A DNA stretch of 6,386 bases from an uncultured Persicitalea sp. (GTDB taxonomy: Bacteria; Bacteroidota; Bacteroidia; Cytophagales; Spirosomataceae): the NCBI GenBank assembly GCA_950075905.1, contig CATMVR010000306.1, positions 1-6,386 of the forward strand. Direction: 5' to 3'. The notes under the pieces were generated by a model, which did no database searches, was not told where the DNA came from, and saw only the letters and a list, made by a program, of their open reading frames with translations. A program made the translations under genes and the position numbers. Below, piece by piece: positions 1 through 6,386 of the stretch. How positions within the stretch are numbered: the stretch's first letter is position 1; every line of letters begins with the position of its first letter.

Positions 1-25
1 CCCGGTGAAGTAGTGTTATTATTAA

Positions 26-53
26 TTGAAAATTGAGAGTTGAAAATTGAAAG
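26..53. repeat. Four tandem heptamers, consensus TTGARAR
   Basis: Four head-to-tail 7-base units can be read directly: TTGAAAA, TTGAGAG, TTGAAAA, TTGAAAG. They can also be read as two 14-base units differing at one position. The block is AT-rich and lies in noncoding DNA downstream of valS. Heptameric tandem repeats of this general kind occur between genes in several bacterial groups, but no function can be assigned here. It may continue a longer array to the left, although bases 1-20 do not keep the pattern. Confidence 0.7.
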
Positions 54-98
54 TGTGGCCCTCGCTATTTGGGAACAGGCGCTTTTTTACGCATATTT

Positions 99-146
99 TT
101 AACAGCACGAAGGCCGGAACAATTGCTCCGGCCTTCGTGCTGTTAA
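99..146 (-). terminator. Perfect 20-bp stem-loop downstream of valS, possible terminator
   Basis: Bases 99-118 are the exact reverse complement of 127-146, giving a 20-bp uninterrupted stem with a GC-rich core (GCACGAAGGCCGGA). The 8-base loop itself contains the palindrome CAATTG. It lies about 57 bases past the valS stop codon, where a terminator is expected. It is not a textbook intrinsic terminator: in the valS direction the stem is followed by A residues rather than a U run, and in the plus direction only by TTAATT. Termination or 3'-end protection of the valS mRNA is therefore inferred from position and stem strength. The near symmetry means it could also serve a convergent gene to the left of the window. 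Confidence 0.6.
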
Positions 147-202
147 TTCAGCTTGACAATTTTCTTTACTCAACAAAACCATTGTCAACTAACAAGCTAC
201 AC

Positions 203-2821
203 CTACCCTAGTCGGGCGAGTGCTTCCTTGATCGTTGCAATCTTGGCTTCGGCGTCGGCTTGCTTCTGGCGCTCTTTTTCCACGATATCACCTTTGGCAT
301 TTTGTACAAAACGCTCGTTGGAAAGTTTCTTCGCTACCGAAGCCAGGAAGCCTTCGGTGTATTCGAGTTCTTTGAGTAGGTTTTCGCGCTCGGCTTCTAC
401 GTCTACTTCCCCGGCCAGGTTGATAAAAAACTCGTCGGAGCGTACCAGGAACGACATGCCATCCACCTGCTCCTTTACATACTCAATTTCCGATACATTG
501 GCCAGCTTCCGGATCAGCCCTTCCAGCGTATGGTAACGCGCCTCTGAGTCGGTACGGATGGCAAGAGGTAGCTCGGTTTTAGGGCTCAACCCTTTGGTAT
601 TACGTAAATTGCGAATAGCCGAAACCACTTCAAACAAGATATCAAAGTCGGCCAGCAATAAGGTATCCACACTCCCCGGCTGCGGGTAGGGTGCCAGACA
701 GATGGTCTCCTTTTCGCCCCGCTGCCCAATATTCTGCCAGATTTCTTCGGTAATAAATGGCATGAACGGATGCGTCAGGCGCACGAGCTTGTCAAAGAAA
801 TTCAGGGTAGCCTCGTACGTAGCGGCGTCGATAGGCTGCTGGTACTCGGGCTTGATCATTTCGAGATACTGGGCGCAGAAATCGTCCCAGATCAGCTTGT
901 ACACGGCGTTCAGGGCATCCGAAATCCGGAACTTTGTGAACAGGTCAAGTACCTCCGTGAGCGTTTGGTTGAACTTGGACTCAAACCAGTCAATCGCCAA
1001 TTGGTTGGTAGCGGGTAGCTCGGCCGATACCTCCCAGCCCTGCGTCAGGCGGAAGGCATTCCAGATTTTATTGCAGAAATTACGTCCCTGCTCCACCAGT
1101 TTTTCGTCGTAGGGCAGGTCATTGCCCGCCGGTGAGCTAAACAGCATCCCCGTGCGTACGCCATCGGCCCCGTGTTTCTCGATCAGGTCAATCGGATCGG
1201 GTGAATTGCCCAACGATTTGGACATCTTGCGGCCCTGCTTGTCGCGCACGATACCCGTCAGGTATACATTTTTAAACGGATAGGTACCCTTGTACTCGTA
1301 GCCCGCGATGATCATGCGCGCCACCCAGAAAAACAGAATCTCCGGCGCCGTCACCAGATCATTGGTCGGGTAGTAGTAGTTGATATCCTCGTTGTCGGGC
1401 TGCTTGATGCCGTTGAATACCGTGATCGGCCACAGCCAGGACGAAAACCAGGTATCCAGCACGTCCTCGTCCTGCCGGATGTCTTCTTCCGTGAGGGCAA
1501 ACAATAGCCGCTCGTGTTGTGCCTTGCGCAGGGCCTCCCGCTTGGTTTTGGCTACGATCATGGTGCCGTCGTTGAGGTAGTAGGCCGGAATCCGGTGCCC
1601 CCACCACAGCTGCCGGCTGATGTTCCAGTCGCGCACGTTCTCCATCCAGTGCCGATAGGTATTCTTGAACTTCGGCGGAATGAGCTGAATGGTATCATTC
1701 ATCACGTTCTCAAAAGCCGGCTGGCTCACCCGCTTCATTTTCAGAAACCACTGCTCCGACAGCCGTGGCTCGATCACGGCGTCGGTACGCTCAGAGTGGC
1801 CCACGTTGGAGCGGTACTCTTCCGTTTTTACCAGATTGCCCGAGGCTTCCAGCATCTTCGTGATTTTCTTCCGGGCTACGAAGCGGTCTTCTCCTACCAG
1901 AATCTGCGCCTTTTCGTTGAGGGTACCATCCTCGGCCAGCAGATCAATGATCGGCAAATTATGTTTTTTGCCCAGCTCGTAGTCGTTGGTATCGTGGGCG
2001 GGGGTCACTTTCAGGCAACCCGTTCCGAATTCAATCTCCACGTACTCGTCCGCAATGATCGGGATGGCCCGGTTGATGAGCGGGATGAGGGCTTTCTTGC
2101 CAATCAGGTGCTGGTAGCGCTCGTCGGTAGGGTTCACACAGATGGCTACGTCGGCCATGATGGTTTCGGGACGGGTGGTGGCGATGGTGACGCTGCCCTC
2201 CTGCCCTTCCAGGTCGTAGCGCAGGTACACCAGCTTCTGGTTCACCTCCTTCATGATCACCTCCTCATCCGACACCGTGGTGCGGGCCTGCGGGTCCCAG
2301 TTTACCATGCGGTACCCGCGGTATATATCGCCCTTGTTATACAGATCAATGAAAGTATCTATTACCGAATCGTACAGATCGGGTTCCATCGTGAAGCGGG
2401 TACGATCCCAGTCGCAGGAAGCCCCCAGCTTTCGGAGCTGCTGCAGAATGATGCCGCCGTACTTGTGGGTCCACTCCCAGCAGTATTCCAGAAACTCATC
2501 ACGGGTCAGGTCCTTCTTGCTGATACCGCGTTCTTTGAGCATGGCCACTACCTTGGCTTCGGTGGCGATGGAAGCGTGATCGGTGCCGGGTACCCAGCAG
2601 GCTTCCTTGCCTTCCATGCGGGCCTTCCGTACCAGTATATCCTGAATGGTATTGTTGAGCATGTGGCCCATGTGCAGCACGCCCGTCACGTTGGGCGGCG
2701 GTATCACAATGGTATAGGGCTCCTTGTCCGGGTTGGGCTTGGAGTTAAAATAGCGGTTCTCAATCCAGTACTGGTACCACTTATCTTCTATTTCCTGCGG
2801 CGAATACGTTTTAGAAATCAT
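203..2821 (-). CDS. valS: Valine--tRNA ligase (valyl-tRNA synthetase)
   Basis: This is a complete 872-residue cytoplasmic class I aminoacyl-tRNA synthetase that charges tRNA-Val with valine using ATP. The class I signatures are intact: HMGH at residues 50-53, preceded by PPPNVTG, and KMSKS at 532-536. The CP1 editing domain, which hydrolyses mischarged Thr-tRNA-Val, lies at about 200-350 with TTRPET at 215-220 and the VTPAHDTND segment at 272-280. Other family hallmarks are the RQLWWGHRIPAYY segment near 403-415 and DTWFSSWLWP near 456-465. The helical anticodon-binding domain spans about 600-750. The last 65 or so residues form the charged coiled-coil arm typical of bacterial ValRS. Length is normal for Bacteroidota. 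The ATG at 2819-2821 is favoured because the protein starts in the usual place, a short distance before the KWYQYW segment. No Shine-Dalgarno sequence precedes it, which is normal in this phylum. It appears monocistronic, diverging from the Uma2 gene. Confidence 0.98.
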   Translation of the reverse strand: MISKTYSPQEIEDKWYQYWIENRYFNSKPNPDKEPYTIVIPPPNVTGVLHMGHMLNNTIQDILVRKARMEGKEACWVPGTDHASIATEAKVVAMLKERGISKKDLTRDEFLEYCWEWTHKYGGIILQQLRKLGASCDWDRTRFTMEPDLYDSVIDTFIDLYNKGDIYRGYRMVNWDPQARTTVSDEEVIMKEVNQKLVYLRYDLEGQEGSVTIATTRPETIMADVAICVNPTDERYQHLIGKKALIPLINRAIPIIADEYVEIEFGTGCLKVTPAHDTNDYELGKKHNLPIIDLLAEDGTLNEKAQILVGEDRFVARKKITKMLEASGNLVKTEEYRSNVGHSERTDAVIEPRLSEQWFLKMKRVSQPAFENVMNDTIQLIPPKFKNTYRHWMENVRDWNISRQLWWGHRIPAYYLNDGTMIVAKTKREALRKAQHERLLFALTEEDIRQDEDVLDTWFSSWLWPITVFNGIKQPDNEDINYYYPTNDLVTAPEILFFWVARMIIAGYEYKGTYPFKNVYLTGIVRDKQGRKMSKSLGNSPDPIDLIEKHGADGVRTGMLFSSPAGNDLPYDEKLVEQGRNFCNKIWNAFRLTQGWEVSAELPATNQLAIDWFESKFNQTLTEVLDLFTKFRISDALNAVYKLIWDDFCAQYLEMIKPEYQQPIDAATYEATLNFFDKLVRLTHPFMPFITEEIWQNIGQRGEKETICLAPYPQPGSVDTLLLADFDILFEVVSAIRNLRNTKGLSPKTELPLAIRTDSEARYHTLEGLIRKLANVSEIEYVKEQVDGMSFLVRSDEFFINLAGEVDVEAERENLLKELEYTEGFLASVAKKLSNERFVQNAKGDIVEKERQKQADAEAKIATIKEALARLG

Positions 2822-2867
2822 GTTGCTTTGCTGATCCTGACTAGCTTGTTGGTCTTATTTTAGGGGG

Positions 2868-2875
2868 CAAAGATA
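2868..2875 (-). promoter_or_regulatory. Candidate Bacteroidota -7 promoter element for valS
   Basis: On the minus strand these bases read TATCTTTG, an exact match to the Bacteroidota primary-sigma -7 consensus TAnnTTTG. Transcription would start roughly at 2860, giving a valS leader of about 40 bases. No clear -33 TTG/TTTG element is seen at the usual spacing; the upstream sequence is a CT-rich run on this strand. A leader this short leaves no room for a T-box or other large riboregulator. The assignment rests on consensus and position only. Confidence 0.55.
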
Positions 2876-2912
2876 GGGAAAAGGAAGAAGTTACGGGGAA
2901 GTTTATGGAGGC

Positions 2913-2924
2913 AACCGGCCGGTT
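2913..2924. promoter_or_regulatory. 12-bp perfect palindrome in the divergent promoter region
   Basis: AACCGGCCGGTT is a perfect 12-bp inverted repeat located between the divergent valS and Uma2 genes. It is about 40 bases upstream of the candidate valS -7 element and about 75 bases upstream of the candidate Uma2 -7 element. Its symmetry would suit a dimeric regulator, but no regulator gene is nearby and the core CCGGCCGG could arise by chance in GC-rich DNA. An operator role is only a possibility. Confidence 0.25.
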
Positions 2925-2999
2925 TGACTTATTTTTCTAAACCAGTTTAGGTACTATTCAAAAGTGGCCTTCATTGAGCATTCGTCCCTCGATTTTCGT

Positions 3000-3007
3000 T
3001 ATATTTG
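3000..3007 (+). promoter_or_regulatory. Candidate -7 promoter element for the Uma2 gene
   Basis: The plus strand reads TATATTTG, an exact fit to the Bacteroidota -7 consensus TAnnTTTG. A TTG at 2974-2976 could be the -33 element, although the 23-base spacing is slightly long. Transcription would begin near 3013-3015, leaving a leader of only about a dozen A-rich bases before the ATG at 3026. The element overlaps the alternative TTG start at 3005, which argues against that start, since it would lie upstream of the transcript. Confidence 0.55.
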
Positions 3008-3025
3008 AAAAAAACTAGATGCAGT

Positions 3026-3622
3026 ATGGAAAAGGCAGTAACGATTCCCAGAATCCTGGTCTATGAAGAATTTGACGGACATCCCATCTACCGGAAGGGC
3101 TACAAAGATTTTTTATCGGGAACCAAGACCATTGAGGAAATCAATGTAGGTACCAGCAAATTGCAGTTCCTTATTATTGCCTGCATTCTAAAATACTTGA
3201 ACAGACAGCTGCCGGAATCTTATTTTGCGGGCTCGGGCAACTTAGGTCTTCAAATCACAGCAAATACCAATTTCTCTGCCGATATCGCTATTTTTAAAGA
3301 GGGACAGCTTCAGGTGGGGTTTCATTCCACCAAATACGCCGATACGCCACCGAGTGTAGTGATTGAGGTAGATATAAAAATTGACGAATCAAATTACTTT
3401 CAGAACGAAGAAGAATATTTTCACAAAAAAACCGAGCGGTTGCTGCAATGGGGCGTAGAGCGGGTCATTTGGGTTTTTTCGGCCTCGCGCCGTGTCTTGG
3501 TAGCCGACAATCTTCAAACCTGGTCTTTCGTGAGCTGGGACCTTCCCATTCCTGTCATTGACGACTACGAAATCACAGTTTGGGAGTTAATGCTCAAAAA
3601 TGGCTTTCAGGTAGAAGGCTAA
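3026..3622 (+). CDS. Uma2 family (DUF820) PD-(D/E)XK nuclease-like protein
   Basis: This 198-residue protein has the layout of the Uma2/DUF820 family, whose members share the restriction-endonuclease-like PD-(D/E)XK fold. The conserved acidic positions can be followed: SADIAIF puts an aspartate at 86, VVIEVD puts glutamate 114 on the core strand, and K135 lies eight residues before the conserved GV of the last helix (QWGVERVIWVF). The family consensus EVxSPS is replaced here by EVDIK, so nuclease activity is plausible but not assured. There is no signal peptide or membrane segment, and the protein is probably cytoplasmic. The ATG at 3026 is preferred over an in-frame TTG at 3005 because the candidate promoter overlaps the TTG. 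The gene is markedly AT-richer than its neighbours: 237 of 540 bases (44%) are G or C between 3061 and 3600, against roughly 53-67% in sampled lines of the flanking genes. This fits later acquisition. The cellular role of Uma2 proteins is not established. Confidence 0.85.
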   Translation: MEKAVTIPRILVYEEFDGHPIYRKGYKDFLSGTKTIEEINVGTSKLQFLIIACILKYLNRQLPESYFAGSGNLGLQITANTNFSADIAIFKEGQLQVGFHSTKYADTPPSVVIEVDIKIDESNYFQNEEEYFHKKTERLLQWGVERVIWVFSASRRVLVADNLQTWSFVSWDLPIPVIDDYEITVWELMLKNGFQVEG

Positions 3623-3644
3623 ATCAAGTATCACTTCACCCCAT

Positions 3645-3754
3645 CGCCGCCGCTCGGCTCCGACGAGTGGCAATTATTTGGTAGCCCTCCGGGCGGAGGA
3701 AGGGATTCCATCAGTGTAGCACGGCTACCCACGCGTCGGAGCCGAGCAACGGCG
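3645..3754. repeat. 110-bp imperfect palindrome with internal hairpins (REP/MITE-like element)
   Basis: Outer arms 3645-3665 and 3734-3754 pair as 5 bp (CGCCG/CGGCG), a 2-base mismatch, then 14 perfect bp (GCTCGGCTCCGACG). After one mismatch, GTGG at 3667-3670 pairs with CCAC at 3729-3732. Inside lie two smaller hairpins: 3686-3699 (CCTCC, loop GGGC, GGAGG) and 3716-3728 (GTAGC, loop ACG, GCTAC). As an alternative fold, GTAGCC at 3681-3686 can pair with GGCTAC at 3723-3728. The element fills most of the 176-base gap between two convergent genes, so it may also help end both transcripts, but neither side has a good U run. The compact, nested, GC-rich form resembles mobile intergenic palindromes of the REP or MITE type; that identity is inferred. 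Confidence 0.65.
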
Positions 3755-3798
3755 GGAGGACTTTCTAGCAACTTTTACCGCAATCAGGTACCCGTCAC

Positions 3799-6386
3799 CT
3801 AACGCCCCATGCGCAACCGCGTCTGCGCCGAAGACCCATCCGGCAAGTAAACGCTCACATCCTTGTCTCCGAAAACGCCCCGGTCCAGTACCAGCATGAT
3901 CGTATGTACTCCCTTCGTAAGTTCGGCTGCCGCACCCTGATCCGTCAATTTTATAGGCTTCTGATCCGCCCAGGCGATGACACCATTAGTTGAGCTGAGG
4001 GCCAGATTGACCTGACCGGGGGTAAGTACTTCCAGTTCAAACCGGACGATACTGTACCTCTTGTTTGGGCTTACTTCCAGAACCGGCATTTCTTCTACCG
4101 GCAGTTTACCGGACACTTTGCTGTAGACGGGTTGCAAAGGTAGTTTGGCGGCCAGCTTAGCCAGGTACCCCAGGCCTTCGTCACGGACTTTCCCGACCAG
4201 ATCAGGCTGATCTGCTGCCATTTCCCAACGTCGTACAAACCGGGCGTTGGGCACGCGGTACTTGCCCGTTTCGCCCAATTGCGAAAGAAAGCCGATCAGA
4301 TTGTTAAACTCTTCCTTGTCCAGACTAGCCGTGAGGCCGGCGGGCATCAGCGAGCCGGGTACCTTCCCTATTTTTTCAAGCTGGTTTTTAGAAATGGTCA
4401 CTTCAAGCCCGGATACATCCCGCATCATAACCTCTGAGGTACCGTTGCTTACCAGATAGCCCAGTAGCTCGCTGCCGTCTTTTTTGACAAACCGCTGCAA
4501 CTCGTACCCTTCCTTGATGGAAGCCGTAGGATACAGTACCGAACGAATGATCGTCTCCACCGGCGAGCTCGTGCCCAGGCTACTCAGATCGGGGCCAATC
4601 AGCCCCCCGGCTCCGCCCAGGGCGTGGCAGGTATAGCAGCTGGATTTTCGATATATCGTTTCTCCCCGTGCCGGATCAGCGGTAGCCGTTACTACTTTTG
4701 CCAGTCCCGCTATTTGCTGATCGCTGAGTTGCTGCGGCATTTTTTCGGCGGGCAGTCTGCCACCCGACGCTTCCAGAGCCTGTTTGAGCAGCTTCACTTC
4801 CTCATCGTTTTGCCGGTTGAAAGGTACCCTTCTCTGCACAAACTGCCGACCAACAATTGCCTGACTCTCCGGAATTTTCCGGCTCGTCAGTTCAGTGGCC
4901 AGCGCCCGAATCCCCGGCCGGTTGGTTATGAATGCCTGAAAAAGTTCGGAGGCATCGGCTTCGGCGGGCAGTATCCGCAGTAGGTCCACACCCAGCCGGG
5001 CGGCTTCGGAGGCGTCCAGGGCTACCAGTTGGGCCGTCGCCAGGAGGCGCAGGTCAGCCGGATGCTGTGTGCCGGCCAATTCGGTCAGGATGGTTTCGGC
5101 TCGTTTTTTGTCCAATAGCACCAAAGCACTCAGTGCCGCTTTTTGACTGCCTTTATCCCCTTTTTTGGCTATGCTGACAACCCGGTCGGTCAGGTTGGTT
5201 AGGCGCCAGTGGCCCACCAGCCGGAGGGCCCGAGACGCAACCGTCGGATCTTCGTTTTCGATATAGTTGGCAATCCGGCCTAACTCCCGGTCCGGTTGTA
5301 CGTTTCGCTGTTGGGCGGCTTCTTCCAGAGCCGCGAGTTGGGCGGCTAACTGCTTGGTGGGCCCGCCAGGACTTTCCACTATTTTACCAAACAAAACACC
5401 CAAATCCGCCGGGCTACCGTAGCGTGCCACCGCGCTGAGGGCATCCTGATGGTACGCTTCGGGCACCTGCCCCGCCGCGTACAGCCCAACCAGTTGCGTG
5501 ACAGCCTCGGGATTACTGACCGATTTCAGGGCGTAGGAGGTCTTTTGTGGGGTACCAAAAAAATCAGGTTCGGTCTTCAGCCGCTTGGTCCACCAGGGTT
5601 CCAGCTCCCGGGTGGTTTGCCACAGCGCAAAATCCAGAAACTCATCCATTGGTTGTTCCAGGGCGGTCAGGGCCGTACGGGCCGACCCGGCGGTCTTTAC
5701 TTTTCGCAACGCGATCACCGCTTCCAGGCGTACCTGCGGATGCGGATCGGCTACGGCTTTGGTGAGTAGGGCGGGGACATTGCTTATTTTACTGTTCCAT
5801 AGTTCGAGCGCCCGGAGTGCTGCCGCCCGCGCCTGATGGTTCCGGGCGTTCAGCAAGCTCAACAAAAGCGGCTCGTTCACTACGTCAATCGATTGGTATA
5901 CCCACAGGGCTTCCAGTAGCTGATGCTCGTAATTAGGGTCTTTTTTATCCAAATCATTTACCCATTTTTTCAGCACCGGCACCACTTCGGTAGCCCCCCG
6001 GTTTTTTAGGAGTTGCTTGGCCTGAGTCCGCGTCCAATCCTCCGGGAGTTTCAGGGCATCGAGCAATTCAAGGGTACTCGCCGTAGTCAGCTTCGGTTTT
6101 TTTACCAGCGGTCGGTTTTTGGCGGTAATGCGCCAGATGCGCCCATGCTCCTGATCGCGCCTCGGATCGTGGAAATCTACCTCGCCGTGCTGGATGATGG
6201 GGTTGTACCAGTCGGCTACGTAGATGGCGCCATCCGGGCCCACGGAGATATCCACCGGCCTGAACGCCACGTGATCCGTCCAGAGCAAATCCTCCACCTG
6301 CCGCGAGGCATAGCCGCTGCCCTGTTCGGTGAGTACAAAACGATTGATGCGGTTGGCCCGGAAATCGTTGGTGATGACGCTACCCT
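3799..6386 (-). CDS. PVC-type heme-binding / membrane-bound dehydrogenase-like protein, N-terminus missing
   Basis: The gene runs off the right edge; 861 codons before the TAG stop are visible. The GTG at 6295-6297 is not a credible start, because the frame stays open and homologous in character up to the last base (VITNDFRANRINRFVLTE). Visible residues 1 to about 80 are the last blades of a beta-propeller, with the family hallmarks GPDGAIYVADWYNP and HGRIWRI. About 90-540 is helical and HEAT-like, with repeats such as HPQVRLEAVIALRKV. A cytochrome c domain of the Planctomycete/Verrucomicrobia (PVC) type follows, with CYTCH at 583-587 (bases 4624-4638), GPDLSSLG just after it, and M680 in LMPAG as the likely second iron ligand. 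Residues from about 710 to 861 form a beta-rich domain I do not recognise. CXXCH heme attachment implies export, so a signal peptide is expected outside the window. Such proteins are annotated as heme-binding or dehydrogenase domain proteins; the substrate is unknown. Family full lengths suggest a few hundred residues are missing. Confidence 0.9.
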   Translation of the reverse strand, partial: GSVITNDFRANRINRFVLTEQGSGYASRQVEDLLWTDHVAFRPVDISVGPDGAIYVADWYNPIIQHGEVDFHDPRRDQEHGRIWRITAKNRPLVKKPKLTTASTLELLDALKLPEDWTRTQAKQLLKNRGATEVVPVLKKWVNDLDKKDPNYEHQLLEALWVYQSIDVVNEPLLLSLLNARNHQARAAALRALELWNSKISNVPALLTKAVADPHPQVRLEAVIALRKVKTAGSARTALTALEQPMDEFLDFALWQTTRELEPWWTKRLKTEPDFFGTPQKTSYALKSVSNPEAVTQLVGLYAAGQVPEAYHQDALSAVARYGSPADLGVLFGKIVESPGGPTKQLAAQLAALEEAAQQRNVQPDRELGRIANYIENEDPTVASRALRLVGHWRLTNLTDRVVSIAKKGDKGSQKAALSALVLLDKKRAETILTELAGTQHPADLRLLATAQLVALDASEAARLGVDLLRILPAEADASELFQAFITNRPGIRALATELTSRKIPESQAIVGRQFVQRRVPFNRQNDEEVKLLKQALEASGGRLPAEKMPQQLSDQQIAGLAKVVTATADPARGETIYRKSSCYTCHALGGAGGLIGPDLSSLGTSSPVETIIRSVLYPTASIKEGYELQRFVKKDGSELLGYLVSNGTSEVMMRDVSGLEVTISKNQLEKIGKVPGSLMPAGLTASLDKEEFNNLIGFLSQLGETGKYRVPNARFVRRWEMAADQPDLVGKVRDEGLGYLAKLAAKLPLQPVYSKVSGKLPVEEMPVLEVSPNKRYSIVRFELEVLTPGQVNLALSSTNGVIAWADQKPIKLTDQGAAAELTKGVHTIMLVLDRGVFGDKDVSVYLPDGSSAQTRLRMGR

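Noticed and set aside
153..188. Inverted repeat TTGACAAT / ATTGTCAA with a 20-base spacer just after valS
   Set aside because: Only 8 AT-rich base pairs with a large loop and no U tract. It is weak beside the 20-bp stem next to it and may be chance.
1514..2863. A 449-codon open frame on the plus strand
   Set aside because: It lies almost wholly antisense to valS, which has every family motif. The translation shows no recognisable domain and has the composition expected from the complement of a GC-rich gene.
2822..2960. Possible T-box or other leader regulating valS
   Set aside because: The candidate promoter gives a leader of about 40 bases, no specifier stem or T-box sequence is visible, and T-boxes are mainly found in Firmicutes and Actinobacteria.
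3005..3754. Uma2 nuclease plus palindrome as a new defence or toxin-antitoxin system
   Set aside because: There is no partner gene, no antitoxin-like ORF, no methyltransferase and no operon. One nuclease-fold gene beside a repeat is not enough to propose a system.
4247..5836. Several plus-strand open frames of 66-119 codons
   Set aside because: All are antisense to the heme-protein gene, overlap one another in different frames, lack domain-like sequence and have no promoter or conserved start context.
6295..6297. GTG as start codon of the heme-binding protein
   Set aside because: The frame continues open to the window end with propeller-like sequence, and a start here would cut through a beta-propeller blade and leave a CXXCH protein without a signal peptide.

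Overview
The window looks like an ordinary chromosomal stretch of a Bacteroidota bacterium, most likely in the Cytophagales (Spirosomaceae-like). This is judged from three things: the character of the proteins, the lack of Shine-Dalgarno sequences before the starts, and two sequences matching the Bacteroidota -7 promoter consensus TAnnTTTG. The two large genes are GC-rich (hand-counted 60-base lines run about 53-67% G+C), while the small gene between them is near 44%. The genus assignment is an inference, not a match to a known genome.

Layout from left to right. Bases 1-202 are noncoding and hold four tandem TTGARAR heptamers and a perfect 20-bp stem-loop. Next is valS on the minus strand (203-2821), a complete class I valyl-tRNA synthetase with its editing domain and C-terminal coiled coil. 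Bases 2822-3025 are a divergent promoter region with a candidate promoter for each flanking gene and a 12-bp perfect palindrome between them. Then comes a small plus-strand gene (3026-3622) for a Uma2-family PD-(D/E)XK nuclease-like protein. Between this gene and the next one, which converges on it, lies a 110-bp imperfect palindrome with internal hairpins (3645-3754). From 3799 to the right edge, on the minus strand, is the 3' part of a long gene for a PVC-type protein: the end of a beta-propeller, a HEAT-like helical region, a CXXCH cytochrome c domain and a beta-rich C-terminal domain. Its N-terminus lies beyond the window.

The genes do not form a pathway. valS is translation housekeeping. 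The Uma2 gene is an AT-rich, apparently solitary accessory gene with its own promoter. The heme protein is probably an exported redox enzyme or dehydrogenase subunit whose partners, if any, lie to the right. No new multi-gene system is visible. The parts most worth a second look are the structured palindrome at 3645-3754, the roughly six-fold excess of the hexamer GGTACC, and the composition and start of the Uma2 gene.
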